This document shows positions 42,328-52,326 of a DNA stretch of 64,000 nt, one piece after another. A program made the translations under genes and the position numbers. Under the pieces are notes generated by a model. It saw only the letters and a program-made list of their open reading frames with translations, was not told where the DNA came from and did not search any database. Numbering within the stretch: position 1 is the stretch's first letter; every line of letters begins with the position of its first letter. Origin of the DNA: Oscillospiraceae bacterium (GTDB taxonomy: Bacteria; Bacillota; Clostridia; Oscillospirales; Ruminococcaceae); NCBI GenBank assembly GCA_031253495.1, contig JAIRWC010000002.1, forward strand, positions 29,308 to 93,307, in the 5' to 3' direction.

Positions 42328-43009
42328 CTTCTCCGCCTCCGTTTACAAAATCGTCGAAGGCGACGTACCCGTCTTTCAGGTTAACTACCCTCCCGCCGAA
42401 ATACTTGACCAAATCATGCTCGTGCGTTACCATTATAACCGTCGCGCCGCACTTGTTTATATCCATAAGCAGTTCGACTATCTCATAGGAAAGGCGCGGG
42501 TCGATGTTCCCCGTCGGTTCGTCCGCGATAATCAGACCGGGGTCCGACGCGAAAGCGCGCGCTATGCCCACCCTCTGCCGCTCTCCGCCGGAAAGCTGCG
42601 AGGGATAGGCTTTGGCCTTGTCGGCAAGTCTTACCAAATTAAGCACGTAGGGCACGCGCTGACGGATGAATTTCTTGCTTTTGTCGGTTACGCGGAGTAC
42701 GAAAGCGACGTTCTCGAAAACCGTCATATTCGGGATGAGACGGAAATCCTGAAAAATCATGCCGAGCGAACGGCGGAATTTCGGGATTTTGCCTTTCTTC
42801 AGCTTGGTTAAATTGTATCCGTTTACGAAAACGCGCCCTTTCGTCGGGAGGATTTCACGCGTTAACAGCTTTAACATGGTGCTTTTGCCCGCCCCGCTGT
42901 CGCCCACGATAAAAACAAACTCGCCGTCGTTAATGCGCACGTTCACGTCGTTAAGCGCGTCAATTCCCCCGTCTTTGTAGTGCACGTCAACGTTTTTCAA
43001 TTCCACCAT
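42314..43009 (-). CDS. ftsE: Cell division ATP-binding protein FtsE
   Basis: ABC ATPase of the FtsEX complex. 231 residues: Walker A GDSGAGKST (about 36-44), Q-loop GMIFQDFRL, signature LSGGERQRVGIARAF, Walker B LIIADEPTGNID, His switch VTHEHDLV. The C-terminal tail is rich in Asp/Glu (DDFVNGGGEDEME). First gene of the ftsEX run after the PucR-type regulator. Confidence 0.96.
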   Translation of the reverse strand: MVELKNVDVHYKDGGIDALNDVNVRINDGEFVFIVGDSGAGKSTMLKLLTREILPTKGRVFVNGYNLTKLKKGKIPKFRRSLGMIFQDFRLIPNMTVFENVAFVLRVTDKSKKFIRQRVPYVLNLVRLADKAKAYPSQLSGGERQRVGIARAFASDPGLIIADEPTGNIDPRLSYEIVELLMDINKCGATVIMVTHEHDLVKYFGGRVVNLKDGYVAFDDFVNGGGEDEME

Positions 43010-43097
43010 TGTAAAAAGATACTCCTTTTTCCGGAAAAACAGTTTTAAAGCCTCAAGGCAAAAGCGGGGGGGAATGAGCCGCCGGGCGGTTCGCCGG

Positions 43098-44183
43098 TTA
43101 AAATTTCACCAAGTCCGTGGACAGATATTTTTTCACCATAAGGGCGATTTTAAATATAATCGCGTGGTCAAATTCACGCAGGTCAAGACCGGTCAGCTTT
43201 TTGATTTTGTCTAACCTGTACACGAGCGTATTCCTATGGACGAACAGCTTCCGCGAGGTTTCGGAAACGTTTAGGTTGTTTTCAAAAAAGCGTTGAATCG
43301 TAAACAGCGTTTCATGGTCAAGCGACTCGATGGAGCCTTTTTTGAACACTTCTCTCAAGAAAGTGTCGCACAGCGTCGTCGGAAGATGGTAAATAAGGCG
43401 GGCTATCCCCAAGTTGTTGTAACTGACAATGTTTTTGTCCGTATCGAAAACCTTGCCGACCTCAATCGCCATCTGCGCTTCTTTAAACGAGCGGGCCAAT
43501 TCCTTGATTCCGGTGATGGGGGTTCCTATGCCGACGTTCACGCGGGTGAAAAACTCGCCCGAAAGGGTGTCGGAAATGGAACGCGCCAGTTTTTCAAGGT
43601 CCCTTATATCGGTGCTGCTTTTGATTTCCTTAACGAGGACGATATCGTTCTCGGTGATATTGAAGACGAAATCCTTGTTTTTGTCCGGGAAAAGGTTCTG
43701 TATAACCTCATAGGCGGAAACGTCGGCGGCCGAAACGATATTGATAAGGAAAACCACGCGGTCGATGTCGGCGTTAAAATGCAGTTCCCTCGATTTTATG
43801 CCTATGTCGCCGGGCAGAACGTTATCGAGGATAATATTTTTTATAAAGTTGTTGCGGTCGTATTTTTCGTCATAATACTGCTTTATGCCCGTTAAGGAAA
43901 TCGCCAGAACAGACGCGTATTTGCTCGCGGTATCGTCCGCGCCCTCCACAAAAACGGCAAAATCGGGGTTTACGTGCACGCCGAACGGTTTGTACGTAAA
44001 ACCGTCGCGTATAAAAATGTCGTGCGACTCGCCCAATTCAATGGAAAAGAAATCGCAGCTTGCGCCTACCTGCGTTTCCTCGCTGCACGCGATGATTGTC
44101 GCATTCTCGTCAATGACCCCGACGGCGCGCCCTATCGCTTCATACATTTGGCACACCACGCCCTGGAACAATCTGTTTGACAT
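43098..44183 (-). CDS. PucR/CdaR-type transcription regulator
   Basis: 361 residues. N-terminal sensor-like region (MYEAIGRAVGVIDENATIIACSEE, a diacid-sensor type start), a GGDEF-like middle domain (FFTRVNVGIGTPITGIKELARSFKEAQMAIEVG) and the C-terminal HTH_30 (FFENNLNVSETSRKLFVHRNTLVYRLDKIKKLTGLDLREFDHAIIFKIAL). Such proteins control purine, sugar-diacid or amino-acid genes; the target here is unknown. It lies upstream of ftsE in the same direction with an 88-base gap. Confidence 0.9.
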   Translation of the reverse strand: MSNRLFQGVVCQMYEAIGRAVGVIDENATIIACSEETQVGASCDFFSIELGESHDIFIRDGFTYKPFGVHVNPDFAVFVEGADDTASKYASVLAISLTGIKQYYDEKYDRNNFIKNIILDNVLPGDIGIKSRELHFNADIDRVVFLINIVSAADVSAYEVIQNLFPDKNKDFVFNITENDIVLVKEIKSSTDIRDLEKLARSISDTLSGEFFTRVNVGIGTPITGIKELARSFKEAQMAIEVGKVFDTDKNIVSYNNLGIARLIYHLPTTLCDTFLREVFKKGSIESLDHETLFTIQRFFENNLNVSETSRKLFVHRNTLVYRLDKIKKLTGLDLREFDHAIIFKIALMVKKYLSTDLVKF

Positions 44184-44342
44184 AATCTCCGCCGCTCCTT
44201 AATAAAATATTCCCCGGTGCTCTCTTTCATTTATGAAAGCGCGAAAGGGCTTATAGGATATAAATATTTTAATGGAAAATCGCGAAAAAAGCAATAGGTT
44301 TTTATGAAAAATGTAAAATTTTTATAATTTTTTTTCGTTATA

Positions 44343-44371
44343 TTGATTAAAATGACGTTTAGTGATATAAT
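44343..44371 (+). promoter_or_regulatory. Promoter of metG
   Basis: TTGATT, 17 bases, TATAAT, 36 bases before the metG ATG (TAAGGAG). The leader is too short for a T-box or SAM riboswitch. Confidence 0.8.
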
Positions 44372-44407
44372 GGGTATTCAATTATCGGTATAGTAAGGAG
44401 AAGCCCC

Positions 44408-45988
44408 ATGAAAAAAATTTTTTATATAACCACGCCGATTTATTACCCGTCGGGCAACCCGCACATAGGGCATTGCTACACGACGGTGGCGTGCGACGCG
44501 ATTGCCCGCTATAAGCGGTGGCAAGGCTGCGACGTGATGTTTTCCACCGGAACCGACGAACACGGCATGAAAATTGAGGAAAGCGCGAAAAACGCGGGGA
44601 AGTCCCCGCAGGAATACGTGGACGAAATAGCCGAGCGGTTCAAAAGGTTGTGGGGGTTTATGAACGTCAGCTACGACCGTTTCATAAGAACCACCGACGA
44701 TTATCATAAAGAAGCGGTTCAGAAGATATTCAAGGCGATTTATGACAAGGGATACATTTATAAAGGCGAATACGCGGGGAAATACTGCGTCCCCGACGAG
44801 AGTTTCTGGACGGAATCGCAACTTGTCGGCGGAAAATGCCCCGAATGCGGGCGCGACGTTATCGACGCCAAAGAAGAAGCCTATTTTATGAAAATGAGCC
44901 CGTTCGCCGAACGCATAGAAAAACTGCTGACCGAAACCGATTACCTTCAGCCGCGCGCCCGCGTGAACGAAATGGTGAACAATTTTATCAAGCCCGGTTT
45001 GGAGGATTTGTGCGTGTCGCGGACGACGTTCAAGTGGGGGATTCCCGTGCCGTTCGACCCGAAACACGTGGTTTACGTCTGGATTGACGCGTTATCGAAC
45101 TATATAACCCTGCTCGGTTACGAAAACTCGGAGCACGACGATATGCGGTTTTGGTCGGCGGACGCCGAAATTACGCACATGACGGCGAAGGATATAGTGC
45201 GGTTCCACTCGATAATTTGGATAGCCATACTGCTGGCGCTGGATTTACCGCTGCCGAAGCGCCTTTATTCCCACGGTTGGTTCAACTTCGAGGGGAAGAA
45301 GATGAGCAAAAGTTTAGGCAACGTCGTAGACCCGTTTGTATTGGGGAAACGTTACGGCGTCGACAGTATACGCTATCAAATTTTACGGGATATGCCGTTT
45401 GGCGGGGACGTGGATTTTTCCGACGAGCTTATGCTTACCCGGATAAACGCCGACCTCGCGAACGATTTGGGCAACCTCGTTTCCCGAACCGTGGCGATGG
45501 TCGTGAAATACTTCGGCGGAACCCTGCCGCGAGACCGGCGGCCGGACGAACCCGCCGACAGCGAGCTTATCGGCTTGGCTTCCGGATTGAGCGCGAAAAC
45601 GGACGGGCTTATCGAAATTCCGCATCTGTCGCAGGCGCTTGCGGAAATATTCGCCGTCGTTTCCCGCGCCAATAAGTATATAGACGAAACCGCGCCGTGG
45701 ATATTGGCCAAAGACGAAGGCAATAAGCCGCGCCTCGCCTCCGTTTTGTATAATTTGCTTGAAACCGTCCGTATCTGCTCGTCGCTGCTCGCCCCGTTCA
45801 TGCCGGAAACCATGGTTAAGGTTTGGGGGCAAATCGGCGCGAACGCCGAAGAAACCGCTTACGGCAAAGCGGGAGCGTGGGGAACGCTCCCGAAAGACGT
45901 TTCGGTGAAAAAAGGCGATATAATCTTCCCGCGTTTCGATATCGAGAAGGAACTCGCGGAACTGGAAAGCATTTATAATCTTCCGTAA
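44408..45988 (+). CDS. metG: Methionyl-tRNA synthetase
   Basis: 526 residues. HIGH-type motif YYPSGNPHIGHCYT (about 12-25), zinc-knuckle region YCVPDESFWTESQLVGGKCPECGRDV with one intact CxxC and one degraded to CVPD, KKMSKSLGNVVDP (about 297) and the helical anticodon domain. The C-terminal EMAP/Trbp111-like tRNA-binding domain found in many Gram-positive enzymes is missing; the protein ends soon after the anticodon domain. Confidence 0.97.
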   Translation: MKKIFYITTPIYYPSGNPHIGHCYTTVACDAIARYKRWQGCDVMFSTGTDEHGMKIEESAKNAGKSPQEYVDEIAERFKRLWGFMNVSYDRFIRTTDDYHKEAVQKIFKAIYDKGYIYKGEYAGKYCVPDESFWTESQLVGGKCPECGRDVIDAKEEAYFMKMSPFAERIEKLLTETDYLQPRARVNEMVNNFIKPGLEDLCVSRTTFKWGIPVPFDPKHVVYVWIDALSNYITLLGYENSEHDDMRFWSADAEITHMTAKDIVRFHSIIWIAILLALDLPLPKRLYSHGWFNFEGKKMSKSLGNVVDPFVLGKRYGVDSIRYQILRDMPFGGDVDFSDELMLTRINADLANDLGNLVSRTVAMVVKYFGGTLPRDRRPDEPADSELIGLASGLSAKTDGLIEIPHLSQALAEIFAVVSRANKYIDETAPWILAKDEGNKPRLASVLYNLLETVRICSSLLAPFMPETMVKVWGQIGANAEETAYGKAGAWGTLPKDVSVKKGDIIFPRFDIEKELAELESIYNLP

Positions 45989-45993
45989 CGACG

Positions 45994-46020
45994 GTCGCCG
46001 CCGGCGGCGGCGGACTTTTT
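45994..46020 (+). terminator. Probable terminator of metG
   Basis: GC-rich imperfect hairpin (GTCGCCGCC/GGCGGCGGAC) followed by TTTTT, just after the metG stop and at the 3' end of rnpB on the other strand. Confidence 0.6.
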
Positions 46021-46023
46021 GAA

Positions 46024-46394
46024 GGGCGTGACTCCTTCTGTAAGCCGGATTTTGTCGCGTATAATCATTTATCTTGCCGTATTGTCGCCAATACGGTCGT
46101 TTCACTTTAAAGTGAGGTTGCCGCCTTTTGTCGGGCGCGCCGAGCAGACGCGTTTCCCCGACGTTAAATCGGCGTTGCATCGGATAGGGTTTACACGGCG
46201 GCGACGTCTCCGTCGCCCCGGTGGGCTCTTACCCCGCCTTTCCACCCTTGCCCCGCGTTTTCCGAAAAACGCGGGGCGGTTTATTTCTGTTGCACTCGCC
46301 CTGGAGTCGCCTCCGGCTGCCGTTAGCAGTTATCCCGCTCTGCGATGCCCGGACTTTCCTCGCGTTTCCGCGCGATTATACAAAGAAGTCACGC
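46024..46394 (-). ncRNA. rnpB: RNase P RNA (type A)
   Basis: Catalytic RNA of RNase P. On the minus strand it reads GAGGAAAGTCCGGGCATCGC near the 5' end, GGCGACTCCAGGGCGAGTGCAACAGAAA, CAAGGGTGGAAAGGCGGGGTAAGAGCCCACCGG and, near the 3' end, AAAATCCGGCTTACAGAAGG. The 5' GCGTGACTTCTT pairs with 3' AGAAGGAGTCACGC as helix P1, which fixes both ends. Conserved P4 and P15-type blocks are present, so it should be functional. Missed by the ORF track, which shows only chance frames here. Confidence 0.97.
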
Positions 46395-46400
46395 GATACC

Positions 46401-46429
46401 ATTATAGCACGGATTTTATAAAAATTCAA
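46401..46429 (-). promoter_or_regulatory. Promoter of rnpB
   Basis: On the minus strand TTGAAT, 17 bases, TATAAT, placing the first transcribed base at about 46394, exactly the P1 start of rnpB. Confidence 0.85.
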
Positions 46430-46456
46430 ATATTCCTAATTTTTTTTTAAAAACTA

Positions 46457-46485
46457 TTGACATAACGCGAAAAACGTGATAAATT
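46457..46485 (+). promoter_or_regulatory. Promoter of hrcA-grpE-dnaK-dnaJ
   Basis: TTGACA (46457) with a weak -10, TAAATT, 17 bases on. The CIRCE operator starts 5 bases later, so bound HrcA would cover the start point. Confidence 0.6.
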
Positions 46486-46489
46486 ATAG

Positions 46490-46516
46490 TTAGCACTCAG
46501 CGGGTAAGAGTGCTAA
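46490..46516 (+). promoter_or_regulatory. CIRCE operator
   Basis: TTAGCACTC-N9-GAGTGCTAA, a perfect match to the HrcA-binding inverted repeat. It makes the downstream chaperone operon autoregulated by HrcA. Confidence 0.97.
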
Positions 46517-46536
46517 CAGAGTTGATACGATTCACC

Positions 46537-46572
46537 CTGTTCCTCGTTTGACGCGATTATAACGAGAAACAG
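46537..46572 (+). other. Hairpin in the hrcA leader
   Basis: CTGTTCCTCGTT and AACGAGAAACAG pair over 11 of 12 positions around a 12-base loop, 27 bases before the hrcA ATG. Possibly affects translation or mRNA stability. Confidence 0.5.
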
Positions 46573-46598
46573 TATGAGAGGGGAGCGCCGAACGTATT

Positions 46599-47654
46599 AT
46601 GAGCGAACGAGGCTTTAAAATCCTTGAAGCAATCATAGACGAGTACATTCGCACGGGCGAACCCATAGGTTCTAAGTTCCTTGCCGAAAGGCTCTGTTTT
46701 CCGGTGTCGTCCGCCACCGTGCGTAACGAAATGGCTTCCCTCGAACAGCAGGGCTATCTCGACCACCCGCACACTTCGGCGGGGAGAATCCCCACCGTCA
46801 AGGGCTATCGGCTCTATATAGAAAGGCTCGCCCTGGAAAATCCCGAAAAGCGGCCGCTTTTGTCGGACGAGGACAAATACGTCATAGATTCGGCTCTGGA
46901 GGGCGTGAACGCGGATTCCGACGAGGTGATTATCGAAAGCGCGTCCCGCGCGCTTGCGGAACTTACGAAGTGCGCGGTGGTTTCCACAAGCAACTTAAGC
47001 CGTTTTTCGGTGATAACAAAGGTGGAGGTCATACCCACGGGGAAAAGGATGTACGTTCTTTTGCTCATCACTTCGGGGGGGAATATCAAGAACCGCGTCT
47101 GCCGCCTGTCTTTCGATTTAACGCACGAACAGCTTGATTTTTTCACCAAGTTCGCGAATGAAAACCTCGCGGGGCAAAATCCGGAAAACATTTCCGAGGA
47201 ATACATCAAAAAGATTGGTTCGGCGCTCGGGAGCTATATGATTTCGCTGTCGCCGCTGCTGAAAGCCGTCGCCGACCTGTCGGGGGAAATGACCGGCAGC
47301 CGCGTTAATTTCGAAGGGGAATCCAATCTAATCGCCTTTGAGGATTTCCGAAAAAACGAGATACTTTCAATCTTGGAAAGCCGCGACGCGTTTACGGGGC
47401 TTTTGGATAACGCCTTTTCGGGGATAAGCGTGTTGTTCGGCGGAGAAAGCGAAGGGAGAGGCGACACTTTCGCGGTGTCCAATTCGGGGCTGATAGCCGG
47501 CAGCTTTTTAAAGCACGGGAAAACGGCGGGCAGCTTCGGCGTTATCGGACCCATGAGGCTTGATTATAAAAAGCTGATACCCTATATAGAATATTTCGCC
47601 GTCAAGGTAACGGGCTTGCTGTCGGAGGACGACGAGGAAGAAGGAGGTGGCTGA
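46599..47654 (+). CDS. hrcA: Heat-inducible transcription repressor HrcA
   Basis: Represses the chaperone operon by binding CIRCE; folding by GroEL keeps it active. 351 residues: winged-helix start KILEAIIDEYIRTGEPIGSKFLAERLCFPVSSATVRNEMASLEQQGYLDHPHTSAGRIPTVKGYRLYIE and the GAF-like C-terminal end SFGVIGPMRLDYKKLIPYIEYFA. GAGGGGAG lies 13 bases before the ATG, rather far. Confidence 0.97.
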   Translation: MSERGFKILEAIIDEYIRTGEPIGSKFLAERLCFPVSSATVRNEMASLEQQGYLDHPHTSAGRIPTVKGYRLYIERLALENPEKRPLLSDEDKYVIDSALEGVNADSDEVIIESASRALAELTKCAVVSTSNLSRFSVITKVEVIPTGKRMYVLLLITSGGNIKNRVCRLSFDLTHEQLDFFTKFANENLAGQNPENISEEYIKKIGSALGSYMISLSPLLKAVADLSGEMTGSRVNFEGESNLIAFEDFRKNEILSILESRDAFTGLLDNAFSGISVLFGGESEGRGDTFAVSNSGLIAGSFLKHGKTAGSFGVIGPMRLDYKKLIPYIEYFAVKVTGLLSEDDEEEGGG

Positions 47655-47657
47655 GAA

Positions 47658-48182
47658 TTGGGCAAAAAAAGCGAAAACGCGAAAAACCCGCGTTCGGACG
47701 TTCCCGAAGACCAAACGCTGGAAAGCTCCCCGCCCGAGGTTGGGGGCGAAGGGAACGCCGAACCCCAAGCCGACGAATTATCGCGGCTGAAAGACCAACT
47801 GCTCCGCCAAGCCGCGGAATACGACAATTACCGTAAGCGCACCGCCAAAGAACGCATGGAGCTGGTTCCCGGGGCAATCGCGAAGACCGTCGCGGAGTTT
47901 CTGCCGGTCATCGACAACATCGAAAGGGCGTTCGCCGCGGAATGTTCCGACGCGAATTATAAAAAAGGCATTGAAATGATTTACGCGAGTTTTCTCGAAA
48001 CGCTGAAAAATTTGGGCGTGGAGGAAATTGTCGAGGAGGATTTCAACCCCGCCGTTCATCAGGCGGTTCAACACGTGGAAAGCGAGGATTTGGAAAGCGG
48101 AAAGGTGGCGCGGATTTTTCAAAAGGGATACAAAATCGGGAACAGGGTCATACGGTTCGCCATGGTGGCGATAGTTAAATGA
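47658..48182 (+). CDS. grpE: Nucleotide exchange factor GrpE
   Basis: Releases ADP from DnaK. 174 residues: disordered acidic start, then coiled coil [22 protein letters not shown] and the beta-wing end [43 protein letters not shown]. Start is TTG 47658 with AAGGAGGTGG upstream, inside a 3-base gap after hrcA. Confidence 0.96.
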   Translation: MGKKSENAKNPRSDVPEDQTLESSPPEVGGEGNAEPQADELSRLKDQLLRQAAEYDNYRKRTAKERMELVPGAIAKTVAEFLPVIDNIERAFAAECSDANYKKGIEMIYASFLETLKNLGVEEIVEEDFNPAVHQAVQHVESEDLESGKVARIFQKGYKIGNRVIRFAMVAIVK

Positions 48183-48201
48183 AAGAAAGGGGACTGACAC
48201 A

Positions 48202-50019
48202 ATGGCAAAAATTATAGGGATTGATTTGGGAACGACAAATTCGTGCGTTTCCGTAATAGAGGGCGGCGAGGCCGTCGTCATCGCCAACGCGGAAGGTTCG
48301 CGCACCACGCCCTCAATCGTGGCTTTCACGAAAGACGGGGAAAGGTTGGTGGGGCAGTTAGCCAAAAATCAGGCGGTTACCAACCCCGATAAGACGATTA
48401 TCTCGATTAAAAGGAAAATGGGTTCCGACCACAAGGTAAACATCGACGGGAAGAAATACACCCCGCAGGAAATTTCCGCCATGATTTTGCAAAAGCTGAA
48501 AGCCGACGCCGAAGCCTATCTTAACGACAAGGTTACGGACGCGGTCATTACCGTCCCGGCGTATTTTACGGACTCGCAAAGGCAGGCGACGAAAGACGCG
48601 GGGCAAATCGCGGGTATGAACGTCAAGCGGATTATCAACGAGCCGACGGCGGCGGCTTTGGCTTACGGGATAGACAAGGGCGAAGAGCAGAATATCGTCG
48701 TTTACGACCTCGGCGGCGGCACGTTCGACGTTTCGGTGATTGAAATGGGCGACGGCATACAAAAGGTGCTGGCGACGGCGGGGAACAACCATTTGGGCGG
48801 CGACGACTTCGACCAGCGTATTATCGAGTATCTGACGGCGGAATTTAAAAAGTCCGACGGCATCGACTTGACGAAAGACAAATTCGCCATGCAAAGGCTT
48901 AAGGATGAGGCGGAAAAAGCGAAAATCACCCTTTCCGGCTCCGCTTCCGTGGATATCAATATCCCTTATATAACCGCCGACTCTTCCGGTCCGCGCCATT
49001 TGCAGGTTCCGCTCACCCGGGCGAAGTTCAACGAGTTGACCGCCGATTTGGTGGAAAAAACCATGGGACCGCTCAAGCAGGCGCTTAAGGACAGCGGGCT
49101 TTCCCAAAGCGATATAAGCAAGGTGCTTTTGGTGGGCGGCTCGACGAGAATCCCCGCGGTTCAAGACGCGGTCAAGAATTACCTCGGGAAAGAGCCGTTC
49201 AAGGGCATTAACCCGGACGAGTGCGTGGCAATGGGCGCGGCTTTGCAAGGCGGCGTGCTTAACAAAGAGGTTACGAATTTACTCTTGCTCGACGTTACCC
49301 CGCTTTCCCTCGGCATCGAAACGGCGGGCGGCGTATGCACGCGCATGATTGAGCGCAACACCACAATCCCCACCAAAAAGGCGCAGGTTTTCTCAACCTA
49401 TTCGGATAATCAGCCCAGCGTTGACATTAACGTGCTTCAAGGCGAGCGCGAATTTGCGAAGGACAACAAATCCATCGGCAATTTCCGGCTTGACGGAATA
49501 GCGCCCGCGCCCCGCGGAATCCCGCAAATCGAGGTTACGTTCGATATAGACGCGAACGGTATAGTAAACGTTTCCGCCATGGATAAAGGCACGGGAAAAT
49601 CGCAGCATATTTCGATAACCGCGTCCACCAATATGAGCAAGGACGATATCGACAAGGCGGTTAAGGAAGCGGAGGCGTTCGCGGAGGAGGACAAGAAGCG
49701 CAAGGAAGAGGTCGAGGCGCGCAACGACGCCGACCAGGCGGTTTATCAGATTGAAAAGTCGATAAGCGATTTCGGGGATAAGATTACCGGCGACGACAAA
49801 TCGAGGTTAGAACCCAAAATCAACGAGCTGAAAGAAGCGTTAAAGGGGGATAATATCGACAAAATCAAATCGTTGAAGGAAGAACTGATGAAAGAGGCGC
49901 AGACGGTTTTCGGGAGGATTTACCAAGAACAGGCGTCGCAGGGCGCGCCGGACGGCGAACCCGCCGAGCCCGGCGTTTCCGGCGGCGACAACGTCGTGGA
50001 CGCCGATTTTACGGAATAA
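48202..50019 (+). CDS. dnaK: Chaperone protein DnaK (Hsp70)
   Basis: Main cytosolic Hsp70. 605 residues: [71 protein letters not shown], and a full substrate-binding domain with [34 protein letters not shown] and an alpha lid. It lacks the ~24-residue loop of Gram-negative DnaK, as in Gram-positives. Contrast with the lid-less Hsp70 at 16006. Confidence 0.99.
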   Translation: MAKIIGIDLGTTNSCVSVIEGGEAVVIANAEGSRTTPSIVAFTKDGERLVGQLAKNQAVTNPDKTIISIKRKMGSDHKVNIDGKKYTPQEISAMILQKLKADAEAYLNDKVTDAVITVPAYFTDSQRQATKDAGQIAGMNVKRIINEPTAAALAYGIDKGEEQNIVVYDLGGGTFDVSVIEMGDGIQKVLATAGNNHLGGDDFDQRIIEYLTAEFKKSDGIDLTKDKFAMQRLKDEAEKAKITLSGSASVDINIPYITADSSGPRHLQVPLTRAKFNELTADLVEKTMGPLKQALKDSGLSQSDISKVLLVGGSTRIPAVQDAVKNYLGKEPFKGINPDECVAMGAALQGGVLNKEVTNLLLLDVTPLSLGIETAGGVCTRMIERNTTIPTKKAQVFSTYSDNQPSVDINVLQGEREFAKDNKSIGNFRLDGIAPAPRGIPQIEVTFDIDANGIVNVSAMDKGTGKSQHISITASTNMSKDDIDKAVKEAEAFAEEDKKRKEEVEARNDADQAVYQIEKSISDFGDKITGDDKSRLEPKINELKEALKGDNIDKIKSLKEELMKEAQTVFGRIYQEQASQGAPDGEPAEPGVSGGDNVVDADFTE

Positions 50020-50024
50020 CGACC

Positions 50025-50053
50025 ATTCCCCCTGCCCGAACGGCAGGGGGAAT
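50025..50053 (+). other. Hairpin between dnaK and dnaJ
   Basis: ATTCCCCCTGCC-CGAAC-GGCAGGGGGAAT, a perfect 12-bp stem without a T run, in a 48-base gap. Likely an mRNA stabiliser or processing site that sets the dnaK:dnaJ ratio. Confidence 0.7.
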
Positions 50054-50067
50054 AAACGGAGACGATT

Positions 50068-51225
50068 ATGGCAGATAAGCGCGATTATTACGAAGTCCTC
50101 GGATTACGCAAAGGCGCGTCCGACGACGAAATAAAAAAGGCGTACAGGAACTTGGCCAAAAAGTATCATCCCGATTTAAACCCCGACGACCCGAAATCCG
50201 CCGAAGCGAAATTTAAAGAAGTCAACGAGGCGAACGACGTGTTGTCCGACCCCGAAAAGCGTAAACGCTACGACCAATTCGGGCACGCGGGGGTGGACCC
50301 GTCATACGGCGGCGGAGGAGGCGGAGGTTTCGGGGGCTTTGGGGGGTTCGGCGGGTTTGACGGGGGAATCGACCTCGGCGATATATTCGACTCGCTTTTC
50401 GGGGGGAACGGCAGAAGGGGCGCCAACCCCAACGCGCCCCGTCAGGGCGGCGATATTTCCATGTCGTTGAACCTTGATTTTATGGAAGCCTGCAAAGGGC
50501 TCAAGCGGGAAGTCGACGTTTCCCGGCATGAGGTCTGCGATGTTTGCAACGGCTCCGGCGCCAAGCCCGGAACCGCGCCCAAAACCTGCTCCGAGTGCAA
50601 CGGAAACGGCAAAATCCATTATCAGCAACGCTCGATGTTCGGCATGATTCAAAACACCAAAACCTGCCCGAACTGCGGAGGCAGGGGAAAAATTATCGAA
50701 CAGGGCTGTTCGGGGTGCGCGGGGCACGGGCGCGTTCAAAAAAAGCGCAAAATCCCCGTGAATATTCCCGCCGGGATTGACGACGGGCAGATTTTGAGCG
50801 TTCGCGGGGAGGGGAACGTCGGCGCGAACGGCGGCGGAAAAGGCGACCTCAACATAAGAATAAACGTGAAACGCGACCCTTTATTCGAGAGGAACGGTTT
50901 TGACGTTAACTGTGAAGTTCCGCTTACTTACGCGCAGGCGGCCTTGGGCGCGGAGGTGGAGGTTCCGACCATTGACGGCCCCGTTAAGCTGACGGTTCCG
51001 GAGGGGACGCAGCCCGACACGGTTTTCAGGCTGAAAGGGAAAGGCGTCCGGCATCTCAAACGGGAAGGCAGGGGCGACGAGCTTGTAAAGGTCGTAATCG
51101 AGGTTCCGAAAAACCTTACGAAAAGCCAAAAAGACCTGCTTCGCCGGCTTGACGGCGAGTTGACAAGCAAGAATTTCGCGAAGAGGGAGAGCTTTTTTGA
51201 AAAGCTGAAAAAGGCGTTCGGATGA
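50068..51225 (+). CDS. dnaJ: Chaperone protein DnaJ
   Basis: Stimulates DnaK ATPase and delivers substrates. 385 residues: J domain with [11 protein letters not shown] (HPD), Gly/Phe-rich region ([16 protein letters not shown]), four CxxCxGxG zinc repeats ([32 protein letters not shown]) and C-terminal beta domains. Type I DnaJ. Confidence 0.98.
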   Translation: MADKRDYYEVLGLRKGASDDEIKKAYRNLAKKYHPDLNPDDPKSAEAKFKEVNEANDVLSDPEKRKRYDQFGHAGVDPSYGGGGGGGFGGFGGFGGFDGGIDLGDIFDSLFGGNGRRGANPNAPRQGGDISMSLNLDFMEACKGLKREVDVSRHEVCDVCNGSGAKPGTAPKTCSECNGNGKIHYQQRSMFGMIQNTKTCPNCGGRGKIIEQGCSGCAGHGRVQKKRKIPVNIPAGIDDGQILSVRGEGNVGANGGGKGDLNIRINVKRDPLFERNGFDVNCEVPLTYAQAALGAEVEVPTIDGPVKLTVPEGTQPDTVFRLKGKGVRHLKREGRGDELVKVVIEVPKNLTKSQKDLLRRLDGELTSKNFAKRESFFEKLKKAFG

Positions 51226-51276
51226 CCGCCTGTTCTCCGGGCGGCAAAGAATATATATAAAAAATTCGCGCCGCGC

Positions 51277-51305
51277 TTTACAAAACGCCAAATAAGTGAT
51301 ATAAT
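51277..51305 (+). promoter_or_regulatory. Promoter of the PIN-like gene
   Basis: TTTACA, 17 bases, TATAAT, about 36 bases before the ATG (AAAGGAAAT). Confidence 0.75.
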
Positions 51306-51340
51306 GTCAAGTAACCGATTATGAAAGGAAATATTATCGC

Positions 51341-51985
51341 ATGAGGATTTTTTTGATAGATTTTGAAAACGTCCATTCCGAGGGGATGACGGGGGTGGAT
51401 AACCTTACCGAAGACGACGAGGTGGTTATATTTTACAGCATCAACGCCGATTCGGTTTCGTTTGAGCTTTTGCACAGGCTGATGTTCTGTAAGGCGAAGC
51501 TGAGTTATTTCAAAATCAGGCGCGGCGGCAGGAACGCGCTGGACTTCCAGCTCGCCACATATTTGGGGTATCTGATAAGCGCCCGTTCCGACGCGGAGTT
51601 TTACCTTATCAGCAAGGATAACGGGTTCGATTTCGCCGTGGATTTTTGGGAGACCGGCTATATAGACGTAAAACCGTCAATCAAACGCTTCATTAACGTG
51701 AAAGGCGTCCTCGCCCATTTCGCCGCCGAAGCCAAGAAAACGGCCGCGGAAACCAAGAAAACGGCGGTCGCGCCGAAAACGGCGGAGCGTGGCGACCCCG
51801 TCGAACCGTCCGCGCCGTCGGTCGTAACCGACGAGGACGAAGCCGACGTGAACAGACTGCTGTCCGATTCAAAATCGTCGCACGAGCTTTACATAAGCAC
51901 GGTTAAGTGGTTCGGGCAGAAAAAGGGCGTCGAGATTTACCGCAATATAAAATCAAGGTTCTTCACGAAAAAGACGGTCGTTTAA
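51341..51985 (+). CDS. PIN-like (NYN-type) domain protein
   Basis: 214 residues. Residues 1-125 resemble a PIN/NYN nuclease fold with acidic positions MRIFLIDFENVHSEG (D6, E8), NALDFQLATYLGYLI and YLISKDNGFDFAVDFW. A linker with AKKTAAETKKTAVAPKTAE and a C-terminal helical end (LYISTVKWFGQKKGVEIYRNIKSRFF) follow. Possible RNase; substrate unknown. Own promoter, directly before a decayed mobile region. Confidence 0.75.
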   Translation: MRIFLIDFENVHSEGMTGVDNLTEDDEVVIFYSINADSVSFELLHRLMFCKAKLSYFKIRRGGRNALDFQLATYLGYLISARSDAEFYLISKDNGFDFAVDFWETGYIDVKPSIKRFINVKGVLAHFAAEAKKTAAETKKTAVAPKTAERGDPVEPSAPSVVTDEDEADVNRLLSDSKSSHELYISTVKWFGQKKGVEIYRNIKSRFFTKKTVV

Positions 51986-52008
51986 TCGTGAAGCTTATGA
52001 CCGTTTAA

Positions 52009-52326
52009 ATTCATATCGCCCGCGCGATTGACAGCGGCGAAATTGAGGTTACTCGCAAGGACTTGCTCCGTAAAGAGAGTTGGAAGCAGAATAAACAAAA
52101 ACCGTGCAAAGCCGCGAATAATCTCAAAGGCGAGAGCATTGACAACCGACCGACGGAAGCCAATGAACGGCTTGAATACGGGCATTGGGAGATGGATTTG
52201 ATTGTAAGCGGCAAGGGCGCGTTGCTGACGCTGACCGAGCGAAAATTTCGGCAGGAAACCATCATTCGGTTGCCCGACAAAACGCAAAGAGCCGTGAAAC
52301 GCACGAAGCGGCGCAGGACTGAAAAC
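52009..52326 (+). pseudogene. IS30-family transposase remnant
   Basis: Reading frame from 52009: IHIARAIDSGEIEVTRKDLLRKESWK... GESIDNRPTEANERLEYGHWEMDLIVSGKGALLTLTERKFRQETIIRLPDKTQRAVKR. This is the middle of an IS30 transposase (GHWEMDLI holds the first catalytic Asp). The N-terminal HTH and the C-terminal DE part are missing, and similarity fades near 52310. No ATG start; not functional. Confidence 0.85.

Noticed and set aside
44184-44407. T-box or SAM riboswitch before metG
   Set aside because: The mapped promoter leaves only about 30 leader bases, too short for either.
46019-46450. 143-aa and 66-aa plus-strand ORFs
   Set aside because: They lie over rnpB on the opposite strand and show no protein pattern.
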